Positions 1-8,252 of a stretch of DNA of 51,605 nucleotides are shown in pieces. This stretch comes from Sulfurimonas sp. (lineage in GTDB: Bacteria; Campylobacterota; Campylobacteria; Campylobacterales; Sulfurimonadaceae): NCBI GenBank assembly GCA_016744115.1, contig JADGEZ010000008.1, forward strand, positions 1 through 51,605. The letters run 5' to 3'. The notes beneath the pieces were generated by a model. The model did not search any database, was not told where the DNA came from, and saw nothing but the letters and a program-made list of their open reading frames with translations. The first letter of the stretch is position 1, and the number at the start of each line of letters is the position of its first letter. A program made the translations under genes and the position numbers.

Positions 1-167
1 ACAGATATTATATTTTATTATAAGAAGAAATTATTATCAATAAAAGTTATTAAGCTTAATAAAATAATTAATAATATTTCATAAGTCTTATTTAATATTA
101 TAGACTGTAATATTTTTCCAGTCCGAAAATCTTGTCTGATTTTTGAAACACAACTCAAGGGGAAAAA

Positions 168-1571
168 ATGAATATGAATAGAAGAAACGCTTTAAAAGTA
201 GGAGCAGTTAGTGCAGCTGCAGTTGCAGCAACAACTTTAACAGGTTGTACTGGAGGAGAGACTGGTACGGCAGCAGCAGCAAATGCAGGTAAAGTACTTG
301 GAAAACATAAAGTTGTTATTATCGGTGGTGGTTTTGGTGGTCTTACAGTTGCTAACAATCTTAAAAAAATTGATAAAAATTTCGATGTAGCTGTTATCGA
401 AAAAAATGATACTTTTATGGCTTGTCCAGTTTCTAATACTTACTTAGGGAAGTTAGAAGGTATGGATTTAGGTAAATTCATATTTGATTATGCGCAACCA
501 GTAGAAAAACATGGTTATTCTATGCTTAAATCAGAAGTAATCGCGATTGATCGTGTAGCTAAAACAGTTACAACAGCAGCTGGTATAGTACAGTATGAGA
601 TCTTAGTTTTATCTCCAGGTATTGCTTATAACTATACTGGTCAGTTTCCTACTTGGACAAAATCACATGCAGCTGCAGTACAAAGAGCATGTCCACCTGC
701 AATGATTCCAGGTTCTGAGCATGTTGCACTAGAGCGTCAGCTTATGAATATGGATGATGGTGATGTTATTATCGCTGCTCCGTCTGGAAAATTCCGCTGT
801 CCTCCAGCTCCTTATGAAAGAGCTGCAATGATTGCATCATATATGAAAAAAGAAGATATTAACGGTAAAGTAATTGTTCTTGTTCCAGGTGCAAAATTTG
901 CTAAAATGGGTGCATTTAAAGAATCTGCAAAAGATTTATTTGGAGATAAAATAGTTTATATGCACCATACAGCTGTAACAGATGTTGATTTAAAAGCTAA
1001 GGTTCTTCACTTTAACCAACAAGTTCCAACTGGTAAAAAAGATGAAGATGGCGATATGATTATGAAAACTGTGAAAAAATCTCACAAATATCAAGTTTGT
1101 AACTTAATCGTAAATCACAAAGCATCTCCAGTAGTTCAAATGGCTGGACTAAATACTACAGCAGATGCATTCAAAAAAGTTAAAATGGCTGGTTGTACAT
1201 TCCAAACTCAAACTGATAAAGATGTATATGCAGTTGGTGATATAGTTGGTCACGCTATCCCTCCATCAGGTCAAACTGCTGTATGGGCTGGTATTCAATG
1301 TGCAAAAGAGATTGCTCACCGTTTACATGGAAAATCATATACACTTCCTGTTAAAACTAAGTCTGTTAAAGCTGGAAATGTTTGTTTCTCAATGGTTGGT
1401 GATGGACCAGAAGAGGGAATTATGGTTACTCACGACTTTAGCTGGACTGGTAAAGTAATCAAAGGAAAAGGTCATGTTCCTAAGGCTCCAAGTGGTAAAT
1501 ATCGTTCTAAAAATACTGCTAAAGCTCTTCGTGACTGGTACCGTGGTATCATGAGTGATCTTTTCGCTTAG
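168..1571 (+). CDS. Flavocytochrome-c-type sulfide dehydrogenase, flavoprotein subunit (FccB/FCSD-like), Tat-exported
   Basis: Predicted to oxidise sulfide in the periplasm and pass electrons to a cytochrome. The N-terminus carries a twin-arginine signal (NRRNALK at residues 4-10) followed by LTGC at 24-27, which fits a lipobox, so the protein may be a Tat-exported lipoprotein. A dinucleotide fold (IIGGGFGG) begins near residue 51. Cys86 in MACPVSN sits where FCSD attaches FAD covalently. Cys211 in the RCPPAPYER motif and Cys343 before DVYAVGD match the redox-active cysteine pair of the family. The second flavin motif YAVGD is at 354-358. Length (467 aa) is normal for the family. The start is supported by AAGGGG at 157-162. 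No classical diheme FccA follows; a Rieske protein and a short monoheme cytochrome do instead. The flavoprotein family call is firm; the exact substrate is inferred. Confidence 0.85.
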   Translation: MNMNRRNALKVGAVSAAAVAATTLTGCTGGETGTAAAANAGKVLGKHKVVIIGGGFGGLTVANNLKKIDKNFDVAVIEKNDTFMACPVSNTYLGKLEGMDLGKFIFDYAQPVEKHGYSMLKSEVIAIDRVAKTVTTAAGIVQYEILVLSPGIAYNYTGQFPTWTKSHAAAVQRACPPAMIPGSEHVALERQLMNMDDGDVIIAAPSGKFRCPPAPYERAAMIASYMKKEDINGKVIVLVPGAKFAKMGAFKESAKDLFGDKIVYMHHTAVTDVDLKAKVLHFNQQVPTGKKDEDGDMIMKTVKKSHKYQVCNLIVNHKASPVVQMAGLNTTADAFKKVKMAGCTFQTQTDKDVYAVGDIVGHAIPPSGQTAVWAGIQCAKEIAHRLHGKSYTLPVKTKSVKAGNVCFSMVGDGPEEGIMVTHDFSWTGKVIKGKGHVPKAPSGKYRSKNTAKALRDWYRGIMSDLFA

Positions 1572-1593
1572 TCTATAATTTCTATACAACTTC

Positions 1594-1615
1594 AAGGAGG
1601 CTTCACTGCCTCCTT
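1594..1615 (+). other. Hairpin between flavoprotein and Rieske genes
   Basis: AAGGAGGC (1594-1601), a 6-nt loop and GCCTCCTT (1608-1615) form a perfect 8-bp stem 22 nt after the flavoprotein stop. No T-run follows, so it is a poor intrinsic terminator. It could be an mRNA 3'-end stabiliser or a partial terminator that sets different levels of the two genes. Confidence 0.5.
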
Positions 1616-1696
1616 AACTTCAATAATACCTCTGAATAACAATGATTAATTAAGAACATTGTTGTCTACAATTAAAATCTTATAAAAGGAATTGAC

Positions 1697-2446
1697 ATGC
1701 AAAGAAGAAATTTTCTAAAAGTTGTGGGTGCTACAGGAGCCATGATAGCTGTTTCACCATCGACAATAACAGGTGAACTTCATGCTAGTGATGGAGCTAT
1801 GTTTCAAGCATTTGAAAAAGTACAATTAGTTGATGCCGCGGGAGCACCAATCAAAGCTAGTTCATTAACAAAAGAAGTAAACTATGTATTTAATTATCCA
1901 TTTGCTTCTACACCTGCTATCTTGCTAGACTTACCAGATGCTACTAGTAAAGATGTAGAACTAACAGCAGCATGTGGGGATAAGTTTATTTGGAAAGGTG
2001 GTGTTGGTTCTAAAAAAACCATCGTAGCTTATAGTGCTATTTGTGCGCACCAAATGGCTCATCCAACTCCAGATGACAGCTTTTTACAATACTGTAAAAA
2101 AGGTCAAGCCACTATGTCTTATGATGGTTCTGGTGATGTTAAAGGTGTAGGTGGCGTTATGGTATGTTCATCTCACTTAGCTGCTTATGATGTTACAAGA
2201 GGATGTAAAAACCTTAATGAAACAGCTCCTGAACCTTTAGCTTCAATCATTATAGAAGTTGCAGCTGATGACACGATGTGGGCATCAGCTGTTCTTGGTG
2301 GAGATAAATTTCACGCATACTTCAAGGCTTTTAAACCAGAGTTAAAAAAATACTATGGTGGTAAAAGAAAAGGGAAGAAAAAAGTTTCTGGAAATGTAAC
2401 CATGCTAGCTCTTAATGAGTATACTAAAGAAATAATTCAATACTAA
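1697..2446 (+). CDS. Tat-exported Rieske-type [2Fe-2S] protein
   Basis: Likely a periplasmic or membrane-tethered one-electron carrier. The twin-arginine motif QRRNFLK is at residues 2-8, followed by a short hydrophobic stretch. The Rieske ligand pairs are visible as C116-A-H118 and C157-S-S-H160. The usual disulfide partner next to the first ligand pair (CxHxGC) is replaced by CAHQMAHP. Further cysteines lie at 93, 133 and 170, so an alternative disulfide is possible. The C-terminus is lysine-rich. RBS AAAGGA at 1685-1690 lies 6 nt before ATG. It sits between a sulfide dehydrogenase flavoprotein and a c-type cytochrome gene, 9 nt before the latter, suggesting one electron-transfer chain. It is not followed by cytochrome b/c1 genes, so it is not the bc1 Rieske subunit. 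The fold is well supported; the partner is inferred. Confidence 0.8.
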   Translation: MQRRNFLKVVGATGAMIAVSPSTITGELHASDGAMFQAFEKVQLVDAAGAPIKASSLTKEVNYVFNYPFASTPAILLDLPDATSKDVELTAACGDKFIWKGGVGSKKTIVAYSAICAHQMAHPTPDDSFLQYCKKGQATMSYDGSGDVKGVGGVMVCSSHLAAYDVTRGCKNLNETAPEPLASIIIEVAADDTMWASAVLGGDKFHAYFKAFKPELKKYYGGKRKGKKKVSGNVTMLALNEYTKEIIQY

Positions 2447-2455
2447 GGATTCAAT

Positions 2456-2866
2456 ATGAAAAAAATACTAATAGTGTTACTATCCATAATGTTAAGCTCT
2501 TCTCTTTTTGCAGCCGATGCAACAAAAGCTGAGAAAAAACTTGCTTCAGATATGAGAGTTATGCTTGACGCCATTGTTGATATGCAAAAAGCAGGCTTTT
2601 ATGATGATGCTAGAGTTATCAAAAAAGCAACAGGTAGGCTCATTGATAGTCTTGACTCTTTAATAGCTACAGATGCTAAAAATTATCTTCCAAAAGATCA
2701 AAAACACGCAGCAAAATTTGCTACAAAAAGAGAAAAAATGATCAGAATGTATGCTGATGATTTACTTATCTCTTTAGAAGCTAAAGAATATGATGATGTT
2801 ATTGAAGATTATAACCAAATTATTAAACAGTGCTACTCTTGTCACTCTCGTATCAGAAGAAAGTAG
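2456..2866 (+). CDS. Small periplasmic c-type cytochrome (monoheme, C-terminal CxxCH)
   Basis: A signal peptide spans about residues 1-20 (MKKILIVLL...SSLFAA). The mature part is helical and charged, and ends in CYSCH at residues 126-130 followed by basic residues. A single heme motif at the extreme C-terminus of a four-helix-like protein of about 115 aa resembles the cytochrome c'/c556 type. Met33 is a possible axial ligand, but this cannot be settled from sequence. The gene begins 9 nt after the Rieske gene stop and is probably co-transcribed. It could be the electron acceptor for the flavoprotein/Rieske pair in place of diheme FccA. That role is inferred from position only. Confidence 0.75.
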   Translation: MKKILIVLLSIMLSSSLFAADATKAEKKLASDMRVMLDAIVDMQKAGFYDDARVIKKATGRLIDSLDSLIATDAKNYLPKDQKHAAKFATKREKMIRMYADDLLISLEAKEYDDVIEDYNQIIKQCYSCHSRIRRK

Positions 2867-2897
2867 TTAGAAAATACACTATTTTCTTATTCTAGCC

Positions 2898-3734
2898 ATG
2901 CTCCTTTGGGGTGGTGGTTGGACTGCATTAAAAATACTTACTCTTGATCTACCAATGGATGTTATTGTCTTTTGGAGATTTTTTATTATGAGTCTTAGCT
3001 TTTTACCCATTTTATACTTTTTTAAAACACCTTTTAGAATTAATAAATCTAGCCTAAAATTCGTTCTAAGTAGTTCCATTCTCAATATCGCCTTTATGGT
3101 TTCATCATTCTTAGGTATAAAATACGGTTATGCTGGTTCAGGAAGTGTGATAATTACAACATTTTCTCCAGTAATAACATTTATTTTTATCGCTATTTTA
3201 TTCAAAAATAATCTTAATATACAGCAGTATATTGGTTTATTTATTGGCTTGATTGGTGGTGTAGTCATGCTTCAACTCAACGACATATCCTTGTTTCTCA
3301 ATGGTTCAAACACTTACTTTTTATTATGTGCAGTAGTATGGTCAGGAGTTACTATACTCTCCCAACATTCGCAAAAGTACATCCACCCAATTCATTATAG
3401 TTTTTTAATCTCTCTTGTAGCTACGATAGCTAGTTTTATATATGCCTTTAATTCTGATTTACTCAGTGTCTTTGCTCAAGGCAGAGAATTTTGGATTGCT
3501 ATGATTTACCTTGGGGTATTTGGTCAAACAATTGCTACAACTATATTTTTTATAGCCAGTGGTAAACTCGGCAGCCAAAAAACAAGTTCATATATGTTTT
3601 TAGTACCATTATTTGCCTTACTAAGTGCAAAAATAGTTCTCAATGAACCTATGGAACTTCATATCATTCTCGGTGGTCTCTTGAGTATGCTTGCTGTTTA
3701 TTTTATTAACATAACAAAAATTAAATCAGCATAA
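2898..3734 (+). CDS. EamA/DMT-family permease
   Basis: A ten-helix membrane protein with two EamA repeats, predicted to export a small metabolite; the substrate is unknown. Hydrophobic segments run throughout, with the typical first-helix motif WGGGWTALK and a second-repeat SGVTILSQ. The ATG at 2898 cuts into the first transmembrane helix. The reading frame stays open upstream to a stop at 2868-2870 and would add HYFLILA, but no ATG, GTG or TTG lies there. The only initiator-like codons are ATA (2874) and ATT (2889). Either a rare start codon is used or the protein begins with a short first helix. It lies 31 nt downstream of the cytochrome gene on the same strand. No sulfur-related role can be shown. 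Confidence 0.75.
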   Translation: MLLWGGGWTALKILTLDLPMDVIVFWRFFIMSLSFLPILYFFKTPFRINKSSLKFVLSSSILNIAFMVSSFLGIKYGYAGSGSVIITTFSPVITFIFIAILFKNNLNIQQYIGLFIGLIGGVVMLQLNDISLFLNGSNTYFLLCAVVWSGVTILSQHSQKYIHPIHYSFLISLVATIASFIYAFNSDLLSVFAQGREFWIAMIYLGVFGQTIATTIFFIASGKLGSQKTSSYMFLVPLFALLSAKIVLNEPMELHIILGGLLSMLAVYFINITKIKSA

Positions 3735-3793
3735 ATTAAGTAATAGGGCATAAATTAATATATTTGTAATCTTATTTATTGTAGTATTTATGC
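3729..3793 (+). promoter_or_regulatory. Three-copy GCATAAAT motif upstream of the SQR gene (possible operator)
   Basis: GCATAAATTAA occurs at 3729-3739 and again at 3748-3758, a 19-nt period. The reverse complement ATTTATGC lies at 3786-3793, 38 nt (two periods) after the second copy. The site sits immediately before the SQR gene. The arrangement fits a multi-site operator but could be chance in AT-rich DNA. Confidence 0.35.
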
Positions 3794-3819
3794 AATAGTA
3801 ATATATATTAGGATGACTC

Positions 3820-5022
3820 ATGAAAAATATTTTAATCTTAGGTGGAGGCTTTGCTGGTGTTGAAGCTGCAATATTTCTTAAAAAGAAAAAATTCAATGTT
3901 ACACTAGTAAGTGATAGAGATTATTTTTATATATATCCAACTTCAATTTGGGTGCCAACTAGAGATAGTGAATTTAAAGATGTGTGCATTGATCTTAAAG
4001 AACTTCAAGCTGCTCATGGCTTTAGTCTAAAGATTGATGCAGTAAAAGCTATTTCCACTCAAAACTCTACTGTGACACTACAAAGTGGTAAAGTTCTTAG
4101 TGATTATGATTACTTAATCATTGCTATGGGTGCATCAAAAATGAAACCAAAAGGTGTGGCTAATACTCTTTCAATCTGTGGTTCGCCAGAACAATCCCTT
4201 AAAATAAGAGACAAGATAGATGCCCTAATAGAAAAAGGAAGTGGTAAAATTTGCTTTGGTTTTGGTGCTAATCCAAATGACAGTTCAGCAGTCAGGGGAG
4301 GACCTGGTTTTGAACTTATGTTTAATCTTCATAATCTTTTAAAGAAAAAGGGGATTCGTGAAAATTATGAATTAACTTTTTTTGCACCAATGGCTGAACC
4401 AGGAAAAAGAATGGGACCTAGAGCATTAAATATGATGGGGAAGTTTTTTGAAAAACTTGATATTAAAACACACTTCGGAAAAAAAATAGATAGATTTTTA
4501 AAATCTAGCATTGTGTTTGAAGATGAAACTCGTCTTGAATCTGATTTTACTATGTTTGTCCCAGCAGGAGATGGACATACTGTACTTAAAAAATCAGGTT
4601 TACCAATGAACGGAGCAGGATTTATAAAAACTGATGATTTTTCACAGGTTATTTTTTATGATGAAGAAGAAAAAATAGATGAAACTATGCCAGATAATAT
4701 CTACGCGATTGGTGATATAGCATCTCTTGAAGGCTACGAGTGGAGAGCAAAACAAGGTCATATAGCCGAAGTTATGGCAAGGAATGTAGCTCATAATATC
4801 TACGAAAGAGAGAGAGGCACAACATACTTTAAAGGTTATCATGAACACTTAAACATTCTTTGTGTAATGGATAGCGGGGATGGAGCTGCTATGATTTATA
4901 GAGATGAAAAAAGATCCTTTACGATACCGATGCCTTATATAGGACACTGGCTTAAAAAAGGCTGGGGAATTTACTGTAGATACTCAAAACTCGGTCGCAT
5001 CCCTCGAATACCAGGGATGTAG
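3820..5022 (+). CDS. sqr: Sulfide:quinone oxidoreductase-family flavoprotein (SQR)
   Basis: Predicted to oxidise sulfide to polysulfide or sulfur and reduce menaquinone at the membrane. The N-terminal FAD fold (ILGGGFAG) starts at residue 6 and the second flavin motif (YAIGDIA) is near 295-301. All three cysteines typical of SQR are present: Cys120 (LSICG), Cys145 (KICFG) and Cys348 (LCVMD). The first two match the intermediate and catalytic cysteines of the Acidithiobacillus enzyme by context, and the last its second catalytic cysteine. A basic, tryptophan-containing C-terminus (HWLKKGWGIYCRYSK) suits monotopic membrane binding. An insertion after Cys145 distinguishes it from type I; I do not assign a type. 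There is no signal peptide. It is preceded by the GCATAAAT motifs and ends 10 nt from a convergent gene. Confidence 0.82.
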   Translation: MKNILILGGGFAGVEAAIFLKKKKFNVTLVSDRDYFYIYPTSIWVPTRDSEFKDVCIDLKELQAAHGFSLKIDAVKAISTQNSTVTLQSGKVLSDYDYLIIAMGASKMKPKGVANTLSICGSPEQSLKIRDKIDALIEKGSGKICFGFGANPNDSSAVRGGPGFELMFNLHNLLKKKGIRENYELTFFAPMAEPGKRMGPRALNMMGKFFEKLDIKTHFGKKIDRFLKSSIVFEDETRLESDFTMFVPAGDGHTVLKKSGLPMNGAGFIKTDDFSQVIFYDEEEKIDETMPDNIYAIGDIASLEGYEWRAKQGHIAEVMARNVAHNIYERERGTTYFKGYHEHLNILCVMDSGDGAAMIYRDEKRSFTIPMPYIGHWLKKGWGIYCRYSKLGRIPRIPGM

Positions 5023-5032
5023 TTTAAGGCTT

Positions 5033-6100
5033 TTAGTCTAAGCTATTAGCCGTATCTCTTACTATTTTCTTCTCTTTTCTCTTTGCTTTCATTTTTCTCT
5101 TTGCTAACTCTCTCATATCAACAGTAGCATCACTTTCATCGACTATTTCAACACCTAAAATCGTTTCGACACAATCTTCTAAAGTTATTATTCCATCTGT
5201 TTGGTCATAATTATCTTTTACTAAGAACATGTGTTCTTTTTTTGCAATAAACATATCTAATGCCTTGGAGACTGGAATATTTTCATTTAATGAAAATATA
5301 TCCTTTTTAATATTGCCAACACTCACACTACCATCTTTTAAGGCTTGTTGAAAAATTCTTTTAGTGAGGACTATCCCTATAACATCTTCTATAGAGCCTT
5401 TATAAATTGGAATACGAGAAAATCTAAAAATATCTGGCTCAGAATCTATAACCTCTTGGATACTCATACTCTCCTCTAGTGCAAAAACTACAGATCGGGG
5501 GGTAAGCACTTCACTTACTTTAATATTGTCTAAATTTAAAATATTTTCTATAACATCAGATTCTTTTTCATCAATTACACCCTCATCTTCACTCAAAAGC
5601 ATAGATTCTAAAAGTTCCTTTTTTGTTAAAGAATTAGCATCATCTTTTCCATTTGATATACGGTTTGTAACAAACAAGGTTAAAAGGATGATTGGGTATG
5701 TGAGCCAAATCAAAAACCTTATGAAATAACTTGCAGCTGGAGCTAAATTTTTCCAGTAAATTGCACCAATTGTTTTTGGAATAATTTCTGAAAGAAATAA
5801 AATGGCAAAGGTTAAAATGATAGAGACATAGACAACAGCATCATTACCAAAAACTATACTAGCCTGTGCACCAACGGCTGCTGCACCTAAAGTATTTGCT
5901 ATTGTATTTAAAATAAGTATTGATGCTATAGATTTGTTAATATTCTCTTTATGAAGACGCAATAATTTTCCAACTAAGGGTCTCTCTTTTTCTAAAACTG
6001 CAACATAAGACATATTTACCGACAAGAGTACTGACTCAAGCACAGAACATATAAATGATACTCCAACTGAGAGTACAAAAAATAGTATTAATAAATCCAA
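5033..6100 (-). CDS. CNNM/DUF21-CBS membrane protein (hemolysin C/CorC-like), lacking the CorC_HlyC domain
   Basis: Residues 1 to about 165 form the DUF21/CNNM membrane domain, with four hydrophobic segments and the characteristic SEIIPKTIGA. A pair of CBS domains follows at about 185-315 (SEVLTPRSVVF; TLEDCVETILGVEI). The last 40 residues are a basic and acidic tail (KRKMKAKRKEKK). The C-terminal CorC_HlyC domain of longer homologues is missing, so the protein is 355 rather than about 430 aa. Family members handle Mg2+ or Co2+ efflux or sensing. It lies 27 nt downstream of mgtE on the same strand, which supports an operon for Mg2+ homeostasis. Direction of transport cannot be told from sequence. 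Confidence 0.82.
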   Translation of the reverse strand: MDLLILFFVLSVGVSFICSVLESVLLSVNMSYVAVLEKERPLVGKLLRLHKENINKSIASILILNTIANTLGAAAVGAQASIVFGNDAVVYVSIILTFAILFLSEIIPKTIGAIYWKNLAPAASYFIRFLIWLTYPIILLTLFVTNRISNGKDDANSLTKKELLESMLLSEDEGVIDEKESDVIENILNLDNIKVSEVLTPRSVVFALEESMSIQEVIDSEPDIFRFSRIPIYKGSIEDVIGIVLTKRIFQQALKDGSVSVGNIKKDIFSLNENIPVSKALDMFIAKKEHMFLVKDNYDQTDGIITLEDCVETILGVEIVDESDATVDMRELAKRKMKAKRKEKKIVRDTANSLD

Positions 6101-6127
6101 CTTTTTATCTTTTCCTTTTTAAAATAT

Positions 6128-7456
6128 TTATAATAAAATCCATGTTGCTAGTCCTAGAAAACTTATAAAACCTACAACATCTGTAATGGTAGTTAAAATT
6201 ACTGTGCTTCCAATGGCAGGATCAACATCTAAGCTTTTTAAAAAAAGTGGTATTCCTGCTCCAAAAAATCCTGCAAATAAAAGGTTAATAAGCATACTTA
6301 GAGCAATTACTACTCCTAATAGTTCTATATCAAACCAAAGGTAAGCTATAGTTCCTATAATCATAGCAAATATAATACCATTGGCTAAAGCAAGTGCTGT
6401 TTCCTTTTTAATAATCCTCATTGCATCACCTTTAGAGATGTCTCCTAAGGCTAATTGTCTCACAACAACCGTTAAACTTTGAGTTCCAGCATTACCACCC
6501 ATTGAGGCAACTATTGGCATTAAAATAGCAAGTGCTACCATACTTTCTAAGGTATCGGCAAACATAGCGATAACAAAAGAAGCTACTATCGCTGTTATAA
6601 GATTTAATCCAAGCCATATAGCCCTTTTTTTACCTGCTTGTACAATCTCATCATCTTCTTCTGCATCATCATCAACACCTGCAAGGTTATACATCTGCTG
6701 GGTAGCCCCATCTTGGATAACATCATAAATATCATCGGATGTTATACGACCCATCAAAACACCATAAACATTTACAATCGCTAAAACAGAAAGGTCATAT
6801 TCCTCAAAAATTCGGACAATATTTTTAATATCCTCTCTATCTTGAGATTTAACTGGTTCAAAATTATCTTCATGTTCTTCAATATTTTCAATCACAGTTT
6901 TAGAAAAATCAAAAATGAGTAAATCATCCAATCCTACAGCGTATTGAAGTTTATTCTCTTTATTGACTATAAAAAGATTTTGAACATTTTCAAGTTCATT
7001 TTCTTTTCTAAGAGATGCAAATCTTTTGATAACATCTTGAACAATCTCATCTTTTTTTGCTGTAAAAATTTCAAGTTGCATATACGAACCAGCTTCATTT
7101 TCTTCATAGCTTTGAAGCTGTATAATCTCTTGTTTATCATCTTCATGAAGCGTTTGAAACACTTCAGATGCTTTTGTTTTGTCTAATTCTTCGAGTTCTT
7201 GCATAAATTCAGCTTGGTCATCAGATTCAAGTTCTGATACAGCGTGAGAAAGTTCATCAATACTCAAAGACTCAACAACATCATCAAAATATCTATCAGG
7301 AAGTGCTAATGTAACATCACCTAACAAGTCTTTTGGTACAAGTTTTAAGGCATCGCAGAACTCTTTATCATCTAAACTTTTTAAAAGCTTAGCTATTTTT
7401 GAGGGGTGTATTTCAGCAATTGCATGAGAATCTAAATATTCTTCTAACTTATTCAT
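6128..7456 (-). CDS. mgtE: Magnesium transporter MgtE
   Basis: A 442-aa protein with the full MgtE layout. A helical, acidic N-domain covers about residues 1-125 (LESDDQAEFMQELEELD). A CBS pair at about 130-255 includes YGVLMGRITSDDIYDVI. A plug helix and five-helix channel domain follow, with the signature MGGNAGTQSLTVVVR. The N and CBS domains act as a Mg2+ sensor that closes the channel when Mg2+ is high. It starts the two-gene unit with the downstream CNNM-type gene. Its upstream region of about 100 nt is shared with the divergent SDR gene, so both promoters lie there. Confidence 0.93.
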   Translation of the reverse strand: MNKLEEYLDSHAIAEIHPSKIAKLLKSLDDKEFCDALKLVPKDLLGDVTLALPDRYFDDVVESLSIDELSHAVSELESDDQAEFMQELEELDKTKASEVFQTLHEDDKQEIIQLQSYEENEAGSYMQLEIFTAKKDEIVQDVIKRFASLRKENELENVQNLFIVNKENKLQYAVGLDDLLIFDFSKTVIENIEEHEDNFEPVKSQDREDIKNIVRIFEEYDLSVLAIVNVYGVLMGRITSDDIYDVIQDGATQQMYNLAGVDDDAEEDDEIVQAGKKRAIWLGLNLITAIVASFVIAMFADTLESMVALAILMPIVASMGGNAGTQSLTVVVRQLALGDISKGDAMRIIKKETALALANGIIFAMIIGTIAYLWFDIELLGVVIALSMLINLLFAGFFGAGIPLFLKSLDVDPAIGSTVILTTITDVVGFISFLGLATWILL

Positions 7457-7559
7457 TACTTAATTATATCAAAGAATATTGAAATTATATTTCAAATCAA
7501 ATATTAGTATTATTTTATTACTTTTTTGTTATGATTCACGACAAATTAAAAGGTTCACT

Positions 7560-8252
7560 ATGAAAATAGCAGTTGTGACTGGGGCTAGTTCTGGTATAGG
7601 AAAAGCGATAAGTTCTCTTCTTTTGGATTTAGGCTATAGCGTTATTGGTATCAGTAGATCTATTACTCATAAAGAGTTTAATGATGCAAACTTTACTGCT
7701 ATTAAGGCGGATTTATCAGATGAGAAATCTACCTTAGACTTAGCTAAAGAAGTCTCCAAGTTTGATATTTATATTTTAGTAAACTGTGCAGGATTTGGAA
7801 AGTTTGCACCCCATGAAGAACTAAACCCAAAAACTATAACAGAAATGACTTTTTTAAATCTCACGGCTCCTATGATAATCACAAATTTTCTCCTTCAAAA
7901 ACTAAAAAAAGAAAATGGCTATCTTATAAATATTAATTCCATTGAGGCTATTAGAGCTAGTAAATTTGCAGGTGTTTACTCCGCAACTAAGGCTGGACTT
8001 AAAGCATTTGGGGATTCCCTTTTTGAAGAAACTAGAAAGAGTGGCTTAAGTGTTACAAATATTAACCCAGATATGACGCAAAGCTCTTTTTATGATACTC
8101 TAAGATTTGATGTAAGTAAAAAAGAGGACGAAAAACTTTTAAGTTCTGACATAGCAGATGCCGTAGAACATATACTCACAATGAGAAAGGGAGCCGTCGT
8201 AAATAATTATACTATTAGAAGTTTGAAGTTTGGTATATCTAAAAAAAATTAA
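7560..8252 (+). CDS. Short-chain dehydrogenase/reductase (SDR) family oxidoreductase
   Basis: An NAD(P)-dependent oxidoreductase of unknown substrate. Residues 1-20 contain the TGASSGIG cofactor motif. NCAGFG stands in place of the NNAG motif, the catalytic serine lies in ININSIEA, and YSATK is the catalytic Tyr-Lys pair. Length is 230 aa, typical of classical SDRs. An in-frame ATG 27 codons upstream (7479) would add a hydrophobic extension, but AAAAGG directly before 7560 and the Rossmann fold beginning at MKIAVVTG favour the later start. The stop overlaps the stop of the convergent small gene by 4 nt. No neighbour hints at a pathway. Confidence 0.87.
   Translation: MKIAVVTGASSGIGKAISSLLLDLGYSVIGISRSITHKEFNDANFTAIKADLSDEKSTLDLAKEVSKFDIYILVNCAGFGKFAPHEELNPKTITEMTFLNLTAPMIITNFLLQKLKKENGYLININSIEAIRASKFAGVYSATKAGLKAFGDSLFEETRKSGLSVTNINPDMTQSSFYDTLRFDVSKKEDEKLLSSDIADAVEHILTMRKGAVVNNYTIRSLKFGISKKN

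Noticed and set aside
125-142. AAAATC/GATTTT hairpin before the flavoprotein gene
   Set aside because: Only six A/T-rich pairs; too weak to call a terminator.
1-167. AT-rich start of window as a possible replication origin
   Set aside because: No DnaA-box cluster seen and no dnaA or dnaN gene; better explained as the promoter region of the flavoprotein gene.
7479-7559. N-terminal extension of the SDR protein
   Set aside because: Upstream ATG has no RBS; the extension lies before the Rossmann fold and AAAAGG precedes the later ATG.
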